From assembly GCA_963402885.1 (NCBI GenBank), contig OY727099.1, forward strand, positions 3,150,001 through 3,214,000: a DNA stretch of 64,000 nt. Direction: 5' to 3'. Origin of the DNA: Antedon bifida (lineage: Eukaryota; Echinodermata; Crinoidea; Comatulida; Antedonidae). Below the pieces are notes generated by a model, which saw only the letters and a list, made by a program, of their open reading frames with translations, was not told the DNA's origin and searched no databases. Below are positions 14,484 through 26,129 of this stretch, piece after piece. Both the position numbers and the translations under genes were made by a program. Each line of letters opens with the position of its first letter. Position 1 is the first letter of the stretch.

Positions 14484-16742
14484 TAATTGAAGATAGAAGT
14501 AGCGTACTAATTGAATATAGAATCATTTTGTATTCGTTAAATATGGGGAGAATATTTTAATTTCTGATAGCCTCAACGTGTATCCTCGATAAATAGAACA
14601 GTCAAACTATTCTTCCCATTTCAACTCATAAACGTTCATGTTTATTATTAATCATTTTAATATAGACACGTTGCAAAGATAATACTTGATCATGGGTCGA
14701 TCATAGATCATGATAGGATGACCATGATATTAGATCAATACATGAAGTACACATGTAAGGTACGTGTTGTGTAGGTGTAGTTTATTCAATTTCATAATAA
14801 GACATTTAAAAACCTGATAAAACCAATTTAAAAAGAATCAATACGAATTTGCACTTTTTAATATTACTGGTGTATTTATGGACTTTTTTTGAAAAAAAAA
14901 CCTCATTTTTTTTTTTGAATATTTTTTTTTTTATTACATTATTTTTGTTGTTGAATATGCCATTTTTTATGTCGCATAAGTTATTCACTTTGACTATTAA
15001 TAAAAAAAAATATTTACTTGAAACAAAAATGTAATTTAAAGCCAAAATAGTCTGTGTGTGACCGCATATACCCATGGTTCGCTATATCCATGACCGTTAT
15101 ACTTATTTTACTTTGGGTGTGGGGTGGGGGACATTTAATGAATGGCCGATACTGTGTAGTAGGACATCAGCGGCTATTTGTTAACAAAGAAGTTTCCAAC
15201 ACACGTGTTATCTAGTGACAGCTTATAGTTCTTTTCAGGTTTATACTTAAAGCAATTTTTTGTTTATAGCTAGTATTCGACAGGTAAAAATAGACTGGTA
15301 ATCCACTATAATTCTAATTCCATTGCTGGCTTTTTCACAATAATCACCCACCTCTGGCAATCACGGAAAACATTTCCAGTAAAAATAAAGCAACCGTCGC
15401 TTTTTTAAAACACAATAGTATAATTATCGTTAAATGTAAAAATATATCTTATGTAATATGTTTACTTAAATGAATAACACTTGAACTTTTTTTAGGTTTT
15501 CTAAATATTGTCTGAAGCGATATACCGGTACTGTTGACTATTTAAGATTTACGGTGTGACGCGCGCGAAGTATTAATATCAAAACAACCAAGAAAAAAAT
15601 ATATTAAAATTGTTGTTATGTTGAATCTATTGGCGCTCCCTTTTACTAAAAACGTAGACAATAATGTGCAAATATAATATGAGTAAGCTATGGGTTCCGA
15701 CCAGAGCATTTTGTTTTCGATGTGTGATTTGAGATATGATCCTAAATCAAGAACCATGAAATACAAAATGTTCGACACCTCGAATCCACTAACTAACCAA
15801 CCAAGAGGCAAGAAGTGAACATCACTAGAAGGTTCAAGACATTGTATTTCTGTATTGACTTTAATTATCATGTACTAAAAAATGTCTTCAATGTAATAAA
15901 AAACAATACATCATTGGTTATAATTGGTTGTATTACATCATCGCGATGACGTCATTAAAGGTTTATTATACGTCATTGTCTTTTAATGTATTTTAGTTTT
16001 AAATAAATCTAAAACACCATCATAATCATTTCTACAGAAAATTGTTTTTTTTTTTTTTTTTTGAGTAAATTACCAGTTCAGGCCAAAATTACTGCACAAG
16101 TGATTTTAATTCATTCAGATTATATTCTACGCTTTAAAAAGTAATGGACTTCACGCGTTCCCAATCAAGTTTATTATTTTCGGCGTTCCATATTTGAGAT
16201 CTTGTTACCATGTATTTTCAGGTTTTTTTTAAAGTAATACAATTTGAAACTCTCGTATCTTTAAAATAATTTTACCTTAAAGGGATTTTCCATTATTGCT
16301 GTAAACAAAATACTCAATCATTCCAAATATCACGTAAATGTTTTGGGTAAGTTGTTGAATTTCATTTTACGTATAATGTATAAAACAGTACGGCACTCTC
16401 AATTCAAAATGTTGATATAAGAAAGCTTTTAGAAATTTGATGTATTATATAGTAGATTGCCAACGGTACTATTAGATTCTGTATTAGGTGTTCATTTTGT
16501 TCTGTCAATATGAAACTGTGTTAATAAAGGATACATCATCCGAAAGTTACATTGTATGGTTATGGTTTAAATTATACAGTAATTTGTACCGTTCACACGT
16601 ATTCAATTTTATAATAAATAAATAAATAAATGTCGATCGTGTTAGTGATAAAAAAAAGGTATACGACAAGTACCATTGACTGGCACTCATATACCATTAT
16701 ACTCTAATGCCACATTTAAACATGGTCTCATCTAAGTCAATA

Positions 16743-17178
16743 CCTTAAAGGACAACTTAACCGAGGACCATATTTTTACAACGTATGAGGGATGTACATA
16801 TGATTTCAGAACAATCGCGAGACTAAGGATATCGCCGCACGCACTCGCCGTACAGCCGTCGCCGTAAATTGCTGTGACGTCACAGGTGCATCGCAAAATC
16901 TACTTAATGAGTCCAGATAAGCAAAAGAAACAATAAAAAAATCATTTATATTTTTTACGATTTATTTACAAAGTGTGTTTACTAGAAATTTTTGCGATTT
17001 GCCAGAAAACTCATGACGTAAATTTTGTGATGAACCTGTGACGTCACAGTAATTTATGGCGACGGCTGTACGGCGAGCGCGTGCCGCAATATCCTTGATC
17101 TCCCGATGGTTCTGAAATCATATGTACATCCCTAATACGTTGTTAAAATATGGTCCTTGGTCAAGTTGTCCTTTAAGG
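16743..17178. mobile_element. Long foldback MITE (436 bp, about 145-bp arms)
   Basis: Left arm 16743-16887 starts CCTTAAAGGACAACTTAACC and right arm about 17032-17178 ends GTTGTCCTTTAAGG. The arms pair over almost their whole length, including TTTTACAACGTAT, GATGTACATATGATTTCAGA, GCCGTACAGCCGTCGCCGTAAAT and the palindrome TGTGACGTCACA. The loop (about 145 bp) is AT-rich and non-coding. No transposase is present, so this is a non-autonomous DNA element. Confidence 0.8.
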
Positions 17179-20100
17179 ACAATTCTAAAAAAATGCATTG
17201 ACTTAAGTGAAATAATCCTTCTTCGTGATATCCCTATTCAGAAAACACTCACATTAAGACGACTATTTTTCGTGAAGCGAAAATTAGGAAATAAATATTT
17301 TAAAGGCGAGGTGCGGCCAAAAAAAAAAGACACTTTGTGGGGTCTTTAAGGTAACACTCTAAATATGTGTTCTACTGTTGGCCTACTCGTATTTAAGGGA
17401 AATTCACAACAGTACAATAGTCCCATGAATAATAGTTGATTAATTGAACTTATAATCTGCTTACGTACAGAGCAATGTAGATTATTAAATTTAAAAAAGA
17501 AATGTATCCTGTAATATTATTGAACGTTGAATAAAATGGTAATGTAATTATTATTATGTTATCCTTATAGTTATTACAATAATGCAATTCAATTTGGAAA
17601 AAAAAACTGATTAGATATGATAATGATAATAATATTTTTTAAATAGTTGTATGATGATAATGAAAATTAAATTTGGTTGATGTTTGTGCAAAAACTGAGC
17701 TTTCCTAAGTGGATGTAAATAATATAATATTTGAAATTTTTTTGTTGGATCGATCTTTGTTAAGACTTATACAAAACAAAAACAAAACATATTTTACTTG
17801 GAAGATTCGCAGTCGGTATCTATAATGTGTACAGTATCATGGACACGTTTTTTGATACATTGTCACATGTATCACATGTGTCGCCATAATATTATAGTCC
17901 ATACGTCTAACTCAAACTTAACATTAACATCAGGCGGCACATGTGATACTGTATTAAAGATTTTGCCTATACTGACATAATATGTCACATATAATGCCAT
18001 AATGTGGAAAAAGAACGAATTTCAACGATGTATTGCATTTATTATTGCCAGTTAGAAAATCGAATTAGCATTAGTAAATGCCACTAGATGCGCTCAGATT
18101 TAGGGCGAGTTCGGGTAATGTAAATATCTTACAATGGTGCATTTCTTAAGTCAGGCCTTAGGAACTTTTGATTGACGCAGATTCATAGACCAATGATAGT
18201 CAACCTTTCAGAAGGTAACCATACATTGCCCCTAGAGTAGCATGGACTTACATGGGTAGAATATTAATCACAGTACAATTAGTTTTGTCTAAATACAGTT
18301 TATACATTTTGTAATTCTAGAATATGTTGTGGGAATTCAATTCTTAGAAGCGATAGCGCATTTGATGATTTTAAAGGAGTATTACTCATTCTTTTATTTA
18401 TTCAATCTTACCACACAGTCAGGGGAAAATGGCAAAATGCTTCCTACTTTTTATAGAAATTTATCTGATAATCTATATTGTTTTGACAACAGTGCTTATT
18501 TTGCCATTTTCCCCTAACTGCACATACCACAATAATACTTTTGTCTAATAAACGAAATTCATTTCATAATCTCGTGTTTTAGGAAATTATAAATGCGGTA
18601 TGGTATGTTATTTAAAGCGAATGTGACAATGGTTTCATTCAATAAACTGCTATGATCCACATCCGATTCAAAACCATGTCGAGGGCGTGTTCGTCAATTG
18701 TGTTTTGCCCTAAAGTTACACTTCCTTCACTGAGTTCGGTCTGATAGTTGATCTTTCCACAAATAGTTTAATAAGTGTCTTTACTATGCATTTTACTGAA
18801 ATGTAAGACCTAATTGTTTATTTTTATTATCTTAGACCTACAGCCTCTTTGATGGACAGATGACCCTATTATACACATTAAACAATCCCCTATAATGGGC
18901 AAAAAAATACTTTTTTATATTTTAGTCAAACTTTAGTATTGGGGGGGGGGGGGGGATTTAAGATTATTTAAGGGTGGGGGAACTAGCCTATGTTGTTATC
19001 TGGTCTGAAAAAAAACCAATACAATATAGACAGCCTTTATGATGAAAAACAGCGCCCTCGACGGCCTTTATTATGGAAAAATGAGGCCCCTACTATGGAC
19101 ATATTTCAATAATTTGTTAATGATTTTAAATAATGATGAGTAATTGCTATACAAACAAAGTTGATATGGTTAGTGGGCGTTTACATCCAGTAGAAGTTCG
19201 AGTATCGGTTAATCGATATATTGATTATAATGTAACTAATTCTTTTTCAGACTTTATTATCACCTTTTACCGTTCTGCTTCACGTACTGTATGTCACACA
19301 AATCTTGCTACCTCCAGCTTAGACACTTGATTATCTTTACAAAAGCAACGTAATAAAAACCGACGTATTTTGGGATAATGGAATTAAGTTACATCATTTT
19401 GATTATGTATTGGTAGTTTATACGTTTAAATTGATTTTTAAAATGTCTAAGAGAAAATCAATTTGCATACAAGTCAACTCGTTTACTGTCATGCAATGAT
19501 CTCTTTGTATTCCTATCATCGTTTTATGCTATTTACAATCAGTCATGTCCATGTCAATTTCAAATATTTGCATTTTAACTATTCTAAATAATTAACAAAC
19601 GTCTATTCTGCTTTATGCCAGTGGTTTTTCCACTTATAACATCTGTGTATGTTGAGTTTATCAACTATACAGGATTTTATTAGCTTGTTGTACAGTTCAT
19701 CGGATAGCCATCGGTGTTTAGCAGTATGAGGCAATGTAGTTTGTTACATAACATGTTAAATGAACATTACACACATTTCTACCAACATGCCTACACTGAT
19801 CAGTTCGCCTAATCCGTGAATAGGCCAGGTATCAAAACCCAAAGTCCACCTCCGTTTTCAGTTCTGCAGTAGCTTTATTGTTAATCTTATATTCCTGCAG
19901 CCTGCACCTTACATATAACAATAAGCGATAATTAAGGTAATTAAATAAAAAGGCTATTTTTACACAATGTTTTCAATAAAACACAATTCATATCTTTTTA
20001 AAACGTGTTTAGAACATCTTCACAATGGAATCATCCAATTCCGTCGCCAGAATATCCGAGAAAATCGTAGTTGAAAAGATTGAATGGTCATTAGAGGGCA

Positions 20101-20518
20101 TAATTAGCACTAAAAGTACACACGATGAGCTATAATTAATATATTCACTACCATGTTGTTTTCACTAAACTCGGCATTTCATCTATTATTACTCTTTGTA
20201 GTTTGCGTCAATTACTGACGCTCCGTCATATACCAGGAAAGAGTATAATTCACTATTCCATGGACATACGGATAATTAATTATGTTACTACAATATTTCC
20301 TTTATAACACAACTTACATAAGTGAGAAAAAGTCCGATGTAACAGATGTAATTTAATTTGGCGCGAACCAGGTATAAAGTTTTCTTCTATTTATATATGT
20401 ATATATATACACATCATGCATATAACATTAATTCTAAACCGCCCGGTGATATACTGAAATTTAATTAATTAATTTGAAGCTATAAAGATGGGGAAATCTG
20501 TGAGAATGAGAAAAAGTC
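17179..20518. other. Gene-free sequence with a G15 run
   Basis: Contains the short MITE at 18416, an uninterrupted run of 15 G at 18941-18955 followed by GGGTGGGGG, and a weak foldback around 17808-17980. No coding exon supported. Confidence 0.5.
18416..18520. mobile_element. Short MITE with AGGGGAAAATGGCAAAAT inverted ends
   Basis: The left CAGTCAGGGGAAAATGGCAA and right TTGCCATTTTCCCCTAACTG are inverted repeats of about 22 bp, 105 bp overall. No coding capacity and no clear target duplication. Confidence 0.6.
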
Positions 20519-20590
20519 GCCCCAACCGAGACTCGAACCCGGAAACTTCTGCTTGATATGCAGATGTCCTAACCATTAGACCACTGGGGC
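20519..20590 (-). tRNA. tRNA-Asp-like gene, anticodon AUC (possible pseudogene or SINE source)
   Basis: On the minus strand a 72-nt cloverleaf folds completely. The 7-bp acceptor stem is GCCCCAG/TTGGGGC and the D arm GTCTAATGGTTAGGAC. The anticodon stem is TCTGC/GCAGA with loop ATATCAA, giving T33 and anticodon AUC. The variable loop is AGTTT, and the T arm is CCGGG-TTCGAGT-CTCGG. Box A (TGGTCTAATGGTTA) and box B (GGTTCGAGTCT) are intact. There is no intron and no encoded CCA. AUC would decode the Asp codon GAU, but eukaryotic tRNA-Asp normally carries GUC, so this may be a tRNA-like repeat rather than a working tRNA. Confidence 0.7.
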
Positions 20591-21759
20591 TTTCATGGTA
20601 TATATATATTTATTTTTGTTTGTTTTGTCCAAGGGTTTTACGTGACAAGCTTTACTTCTTGTAAAATCCTCTATTAATGGTATATTTCTTCATTATTTAA
20701 TTTGTTATTGTTATTTTCTATGCACCCTTAATAGAAATAAATGTTTATGAATGAATGAAGTTGTGTTTCATAATGTTTCCATAACAATGAAGATATTCTT
20801 GAGGCGTGAGAAGTGGAATGGAACGTTGTATTTATCCGTCATTTAGGCCTACCGTGAGAGAAGTAGTATCTGGTGGTATGCTACTGTGATTGTAATGCTT
20901 CATCTTGCTATATGAATGTGTGCTCAAACTTATAAATATATGTTACTAAGTGATGTATAGTGTTGGTTAAAGTTGGTTAAAACATGTCTTTTGAGTACTT
21001 AAAACAGACACAAGACGGATATATCTATATTAGCAAAGATGCGAAAACTATCATGGGATAACGACGTCATTTAAAGTTAGGGATTGCATTAGTTAATTGA
21101 CTTTATTTAAGCTACCTTTACACTTATGACAAAATTCATTTTTAGACGTCGGCTTGATTTTTTCACGTGCTAAATTCATGTTTTATTTAAACTGACAAGG
21201 AATTTCTTCATGGTTTTTGCAAGAGGGCGATGTATATACTTTGTTGTTCACGTCAACTACAGGCCAGTATGATGGTTTAGTAATTGTAAGTGTGAGAGAG
21301 TGAGTGATGAAGTGAAGTGTAAGTGGAGAGCAAAAACTAAAAAGAAAAAAGAAAAAAAGAAGAAAGGAAGAAAGAAAAAAAAAGAAGGAGCCTATATCTT
21401 GGGAAGGCCTATAATCATACAAAACGAAACACGATACCAGTTTAATGTTTCCTTATGAATCTACTCCGATTCTCGGTACTGTATCTATCCCTGGTCATAG
21501 GATGGTAATATAACATCGAATGTGTTTCACAAAACAACCTAAACTTCCATGATACAGGCACCGCATGTGATGCAAATGAGATTGTGTATTACCAAATATT
21601 CCTATGAAACTGAGCCAAAATGGTAGTATATTGAGATACAGCAGTGAGAATTGGATAACGAATCGAAGATAAAGTATTATTTTTAATCTGCAGTTACAGT
21701 TGGACTTTAGCATCACAATGAGGAATATTTACCCAACCCTATGATAGCTCAGAGCTTAC
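20591..21759. other. Gene-free spacer with LINE-like tail and purine tract
   Basis: 20600-20760 ends AATAAATGTTTATGAATGAATG, typical of a retroelement 3' tail. 21290-21390 is a nearly pure purine (A/G) tract on the plus strand. Nothing coding recognised. Confidence 0.5.
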
Positions 21760-21801
21760 GGATACTGCCTATTGATCGCTGTTGGAAAGATACAAGCCAA
21801 G
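21760..21801 (+). other. Candidate non-coding first exon end for Tsp-A
   Basis: The donor CCAAG|GTGAGT at 21801 precedes the acceptor TTCTAAAG at 22478, 30 bases before the Tsp-A start codon. Only the splice-site strings support it. Confidence 0.3.
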
Positions 21802-22271
21802 GTGAGTATGTGAAATAAATGTTATAATTGTTCTGCTATCATGGTTTCTGTGCTCCTAAATCTGCGGTTTAAGTGGTAGTATACTAAGCCTACTTGCCAA
21901 ACTTACATCTAACGTAACTAACACAATTAGTATTACAAGTTTTATCGGTGGATGTCACGTGGTAGTCGAGCAACAACTTTAAAAACTTTAATTTAGTTAA
22001 GTAATTTGTGGATATCACTTCCCTTTATTTCCATTAAAGATATTAAAATCATAATCTTCATTATGGTGTACGATATATAACTGACGTTTATAAAAAGAAT
22101 TTATAATACTGCGGAAATATTTCAATTTCATATAAAACCAAAGAAAATACAATACTACTGTATTCGGATGTTCTCTAACAAAACAGTTCACGATTAATGT
22201 CATGTCCCATTTATGTCACAATTCATGTTTGCATCGTACTGTATGTTGTATTTCATTTGTATTGTTTTTTG

Positions 22272-22450
22272 GTATTTGCTATATTTGCGATAGCCTAGTG
22301 GTCAGGACACTTGACTACCAGCACTCAGCTGAGTACCTGGTTGAAAAATACTACGGCGTGGAAAGGAATTGATCACTTTCCAACCACAGAATGCTCTTGA
22401 GTCTTGTACAATAAGCAGAGCATCTGCGCTGTTCATAATGGTTGAGACTA
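22272..22450 (+). mobile_element. tRNA-derived SINE (family S2), internally deleted
   Basis: A tRNA-like start (TAGCCTAGTGGTCAGGACAC) is followed by TGAGTACCTGGTTGAAAA and CGGCGTGGAAAGG. The stretch around the second motif matches the reverse complement of 31040-31205, but the box B part seen in that copy is absent here. Just upstream of Tsp-A exon 1. Confidence 0.55.
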
Positions 22451-22507
22451 ACTTTTACTTTACTCTTTTATTCTAAAGCTATCAGGGAATTTTAACTTAT
22501 AAAAACA

Positions 22508-25500
22508 ATGGTGGACTGTAAACAGATTGGCAGTAAATTCTCCGTGACATTCCTGTATGTGACTAGCATATTCGTTTTGGTAAATTGTTATTAAAATTAT
22601 TTGTTTAATATGTAATATTAATATTTAAATAAGAACAACAATTAACAACACAATTGTCAGTTTGGTGGTATAAAATATAGAAATAGATCATTATTAAATA
22701 TATATACAGATATTGCAGTTTAGCAATCAATATAACATCATCAGCCCAAAAGAGCCCTCCCATCCAGACACCATTCATTCTTACCCCGAAATTGCTTTCA
22801 CGAAGAAGTTTAACAAATTCATTAATAAATATAGAAAATAAAATTGGTGAGAGTACACACCCTTGTTTTACTCCTTTGTGGATATTAAACTCATCAGTCA
22901 TGCTTTCCCCCACTTTTACTTTTGCTTTAACATTGTCATATAGTGAGCAGTTTATTATCCATTATACGAAGAATATGTATTCATTTATACTTCTACAAAG
23001 TACGGCATTACCTCTTGCATTTATAAGTATTGCTTAATTACATTTCAAGTGATTAGTAATAAAGTGGAAATTCCGAAATAAAGCCAATGATGCAAAGTTC
23101 AAATTGTTCGGCAAATAAAAAGTTGTTTATCTTTGCTATTGACCCGTGTAGAGTTACTTGATACCTATAGTGTTTACACTGCAAATTTCAAATTATGAAT
23201 TTTTCAATTTCGCTACTTCTATTTAACGCTGACAATGCCATATACATGGCTGCAGTCGCCTGCTCAAATTTGAGTTAGTGATTACCGACCAACCGACCGA
23301 CATAGTGAGCTGTAGAGACTAATAATGCCTAGATTTGCGACGACCGCCGCATAAAGCTTGTTTCCCACTGACACGCAACGCAGGGACTTCAACGCAAGGA
23401 CTTAAGCGCAACGCAAGTAATTTTACTAAAAGCAATGGATTATTAAAAAAATATCGCTTGTCATTGGTCAACTATAGCCTGCGTTGCGTTTAAGTCCTTG
23501 TCTGCGTTCCAGTGAGAACCAAGCTTAAGGAATAACCCCAGAATGCCACGAGTAGCACCGACAGGTGGAGGTTGTGCCATCCCTATCCCTCGTCAAAGAT
23601 TATGTGTAACTTTTGTCGGGGAAAATGTCAACTGAATATATTTTTTATATAAATATTATACGTAATTGAGGACATGGAAAGAAAACCGAAGGCTACCTAT
23701 GGATGAAGACGTCGTGAACATAGGCCTTATACTCTATGTTGTCAATAAAAAGTTATTTAATGGTTTTATTTTTAGCTTGCAGGAATAGCTACACTCAGCG
23801 TTGGAATATGGCTTTTCACGGTATCTGATAACATTTCATACCTCCTTGATGAAGTTACCTTATTTGTGGTCGCCATTATGATAATTGTAGTGGGCACGTT
23901 ATCAATTCTTGCCGGCTTATTTGGTTTTTACGGTAATTCAAGAAAAAATAAATACATCATAATAACGGTAATTCTATTTCAATTTTAAATACTTTTTTCA
24001 ACGTGTAAACTAATCAATTGATAAATGCCCTATTGGTGTCTTAAAAGAGCTGTTATATTGCTTTAGTTGTTATTGTTACGCTACTGTCTTTTGTTTCAGT
24101 ATGCGATCGTGGTAGCTTTTATCATTTTTGTAGAGTTTGGCGCTGGAGTTACAGCACTGGTTTATCAAGATAAGGTAGGCTTATAACAAATAATATTATA
24201 TTCTTATTTTTCAATCGTAATTTTGATTATCAAATTTTAGAACCATGCCTTTGGACACCACATAGGGAACAAATGAGGGGCAATGATTTAACATTACGAC
24301 CAAGCTCAGGGAACACTTCTATTTAGGGGAAGGTGTCCTCCGTTTATCTACTACATGTATTTAGATTGCAATGAGTAATGCTTGACCAACGATTTTCAGG
24401 AAATGGAAAACGTGTCAGAGTCGTCTTCCGTTCCGTTATTTTGAATACCAGTAACCTATAACACTATATTGGCCATCCTATTTTGCAATTCTATCATATT
24501 TCCAGGTACGCTATGAGTTAGAAGATAATCTAGAGTATATGATTAGGTATGAATACACCACATCATACCGTGCAACAGAAGCGAAATCGGCTATAGATTA
24601 TCTCCAAAATGAAGTAAGATTCAAGTATTTATATAATAATATTGTGTCCTGCACTATCCATATAATTGATTATATAAAACAGATTGTGGTGGTGATATCG
24701 TTTTTCGATCACACACGTACGGTTTGTACGGGATGTAGAGTGTGAATGATTCTATTTTTGAACACTAGGCCTACACCATTTTTACGAGTTTGTATCTGAC
24801 CAGAGAACGGGAATCCGGACTCAGGTAAACGTACAGTTTGATACTTTGATGTGCAGGAACGTTCTTAGCTAGTGGCGCTTCATACAGTATGACGCGTCCG
24901 ATTTTAAAGATGATCACTTTTTATACAGTTATTTCATGATTCCTCTCGACGTATACATTTAATCTCTAGTGTAAGTGTTGTGGAGCTGATGGTCCTATAG
25001 ATTGGTACCAATCAGCGTATTATTGGGATACAGGGAAGAGGGTTCCAGAATCCTGCTGTGCCCAAGGAAATGATTGCGTGGACGATTCCTCGTATCGTAG
25101 CAGCGGCATTTACCAGGAGGTGAGTTTGACCATGGCAATCTAACAAGATGATGAGCTCCGGAGATCAAAGGGGTTATCCGTTGCTGCGACAGTTCCACGC
25201 CCTTTTAACAACAGACACCGCGCGCCGCGGGGAGAATATAGTACTGTTATGGTATTTGCCGTAGCCAGACATTAAGATCAAAGGGCCCTGTTATGAGTTC
25301 CTATCTTGGCAAGGCGAGCTCAGTGTCCTGTTGTTAGATTGCCTTGGTTTGACAATGGAAATAGAATTTATTCTTGAACGTCATCGTTAATATTTCTATG
25401 GTATTATATCTTCAGTGTAACAAATGGATTTTTTAATCTATTGATATGCCTATTTCGAAATCAATATTGAATAATGAACATTATTGATGTTATTAGGCCT

Positions 25501-26129
25501 ACCGTATATTACCGAATTCTTGATAAAATGTTTGTTTAGGGATGTACGCTGAACGGAGGCGACTGGATGCAAGAAAACTTGGTTGTAGCCGGAGCAACTT
25601 GCTTAGCGATTATACCTGTCCACGTAAGTACTATTGTAAAATATCTTCTACTCCTTTTAAATGTTTGTGATGGAATAACGGTGCGAAGAGAAGAGTTTAT
25701 GCTTTTCTTGTCGATTCCTCTAGAATGTCGAAAAACCAGATTTATTCTAAATTAAATAAAAATGACATTGGATTGCGCTAAGTAAAGTAAGCGGATTCGG
25801 TATGCGTTTTTAAAGCTTGGTTCCCACATGGACAACGTTGGCGCAACGCAAGTGAGTTGACCAATCACAGGCGACAGTACGGATGACCTGGGCGTATGTC
25901 TAAGTGCGAATCAAGCTTTAGTCCTGTCATTCAAAACTAGGAAAAGGTGATAATCCCGTTAGTCTCATACTCTTTTGTAGATGTTCAGATTTCAAATGTG
26001 TTGTTTACTTTACCACGATCAAAATGTGGATTTATTCTTCTTTTTTTTAATTCTCTGCAGGGAATTGCTATACTGGCAGTGGTATGTTTTCGGTGGTTAG
26101 TTCCAACAGACCTTAGCAGATTACTGTGA
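22508..26129 (+). CDS. Tetraspanin Tsp-A, 7 coding exons, 249 aa
   Basis: Four-pass membrane protein of the tetraspanin family, expected to organise membrane microdomains at the cell surface or in endosomes; the partner is unknown. Coding exons: 22508-22579, 23776-23967, 24100-24174, 24506-24613, 24970-25119, 25540-25623, 26061-26129. All junctions are GT/AG and phase 0. TM1 spans about residues 11-37, TM2 49-72, TM3 85-108 and TM4 212-236. The large loop has CKCCG at 150-154, CC at 178-179, C185 and GC at 200-201, the six-cysteine pattern plus one extra Cys. Exon 1 was found by position, frame and donor (ttttg|gtaaat); it ends in Leu where the paralogues have Trp, so it is the least certain exon. 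The small intracellular loop reads FYGNSRKNKY, without the usual cysteines. A 5' UTR acceptor is likely at 22478. Intron 1 holds a LINE fragment and a palindromic MITE. Confidence 0.87.
22735..23037 (-). pseudogene. Decayed LINE reverse-transcriptase fragment
   Basis: On the minus strand the frame reads GVKQGCVLSPILFSIFIN, then LFWADDVILIA: the RT regions around the PQG block and the FADD catalytic box of a non-LTR retrotransposon. The GVKQGC spelling differs from the GVPQGS of the LINE at 58.5-61 kb, so it belongs to another clade. The frame is broken upstream by a stop at about 22965 and ends shortly after the WADD box, so it is a fragment. It lies in intron 1 of Tsp-A, antisense to the gene. 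Confidence 0.75.
23354..23526. mobile_element. Palindromic MITE family A, copy 3
   Basis: The most complete copy. The left end AAGCTTGTTTCCCACTG mirrors the right end AGTGAGAACCAAGCTT. Inside, ACGCAACGCAGGGACTTCAA and GCGTTGCGTTTAAGTCCTTG face each other. Lies in intron 1 of Tsp-A. Confidence 0.75.
25133..25362. repeat. Dispersed repeat family B, copy 1
   Basis: Shares an ordered series of matches with 52872-53068: GGAGATCAAA, TGCTGCGACAGTTCCACGCC, ATGAGTTCCTATCTTG, then GGCGAGCTCAGTGTCCTGTT and AGATTGCCTTG. No coding capacity. It starts in the donor-side part of intron 4 of Tsp-A. Confidence 0.6.
25813..25918. mobile_element. Palindromic MITE family A, copy 4
   Basis: Ends AAGCTTGGTTCCCACATGG and AAGTGCGAATCAAGCTT, with GCGCAACGCAAGTGAGTTGA then CCAATCACAGGC inside. 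Intron 6 (last intron) of Tsp-A. Confidence 0.7.

Larger units (their letters stand above)
8788..16742. other. Gene-free AT-rich sequence
   Basis: Besides the MITE at 11692 and the tandem repeat at 14337, there is a GATC-rich patch (14690-14740) and long T and A runs at 14885-14935. The longest open frames (106 codons from 11372 plus; 109 codons at 15542-15871 minus) show no motif. Confidence 0.5.

Noticed and set aside
14806..15075. 89-codon minus-strand frame rich in Lys, Asn and Phe
   Set aside because: It is produced by long A and T runs; composition only, no motif.
15060..15115. Short frame MTVILILLW followed by GTGTGG as a possible Tsp-A first exon
   Set aside because: Too short, a weak donor, no family residues, and 8.7 kb from exon 2. 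The candidate at 22508-22579 fits far better.
15542..15871. 109-codon minus-strand open frame
   Set aside because: No recognisable domain, splice context or repeat similarity; its length is not unusual for AT-rich intergenic DNA on six frames.
18320..18390. TGTTGTGGG preceded by TTCTAG looks like a tetraspanin CCG exon
   Set aside because: The acceptor puts the CCG codons out of phase 0, no partner exons lie nearby, and the sequence overlaps the approach to a MITE.
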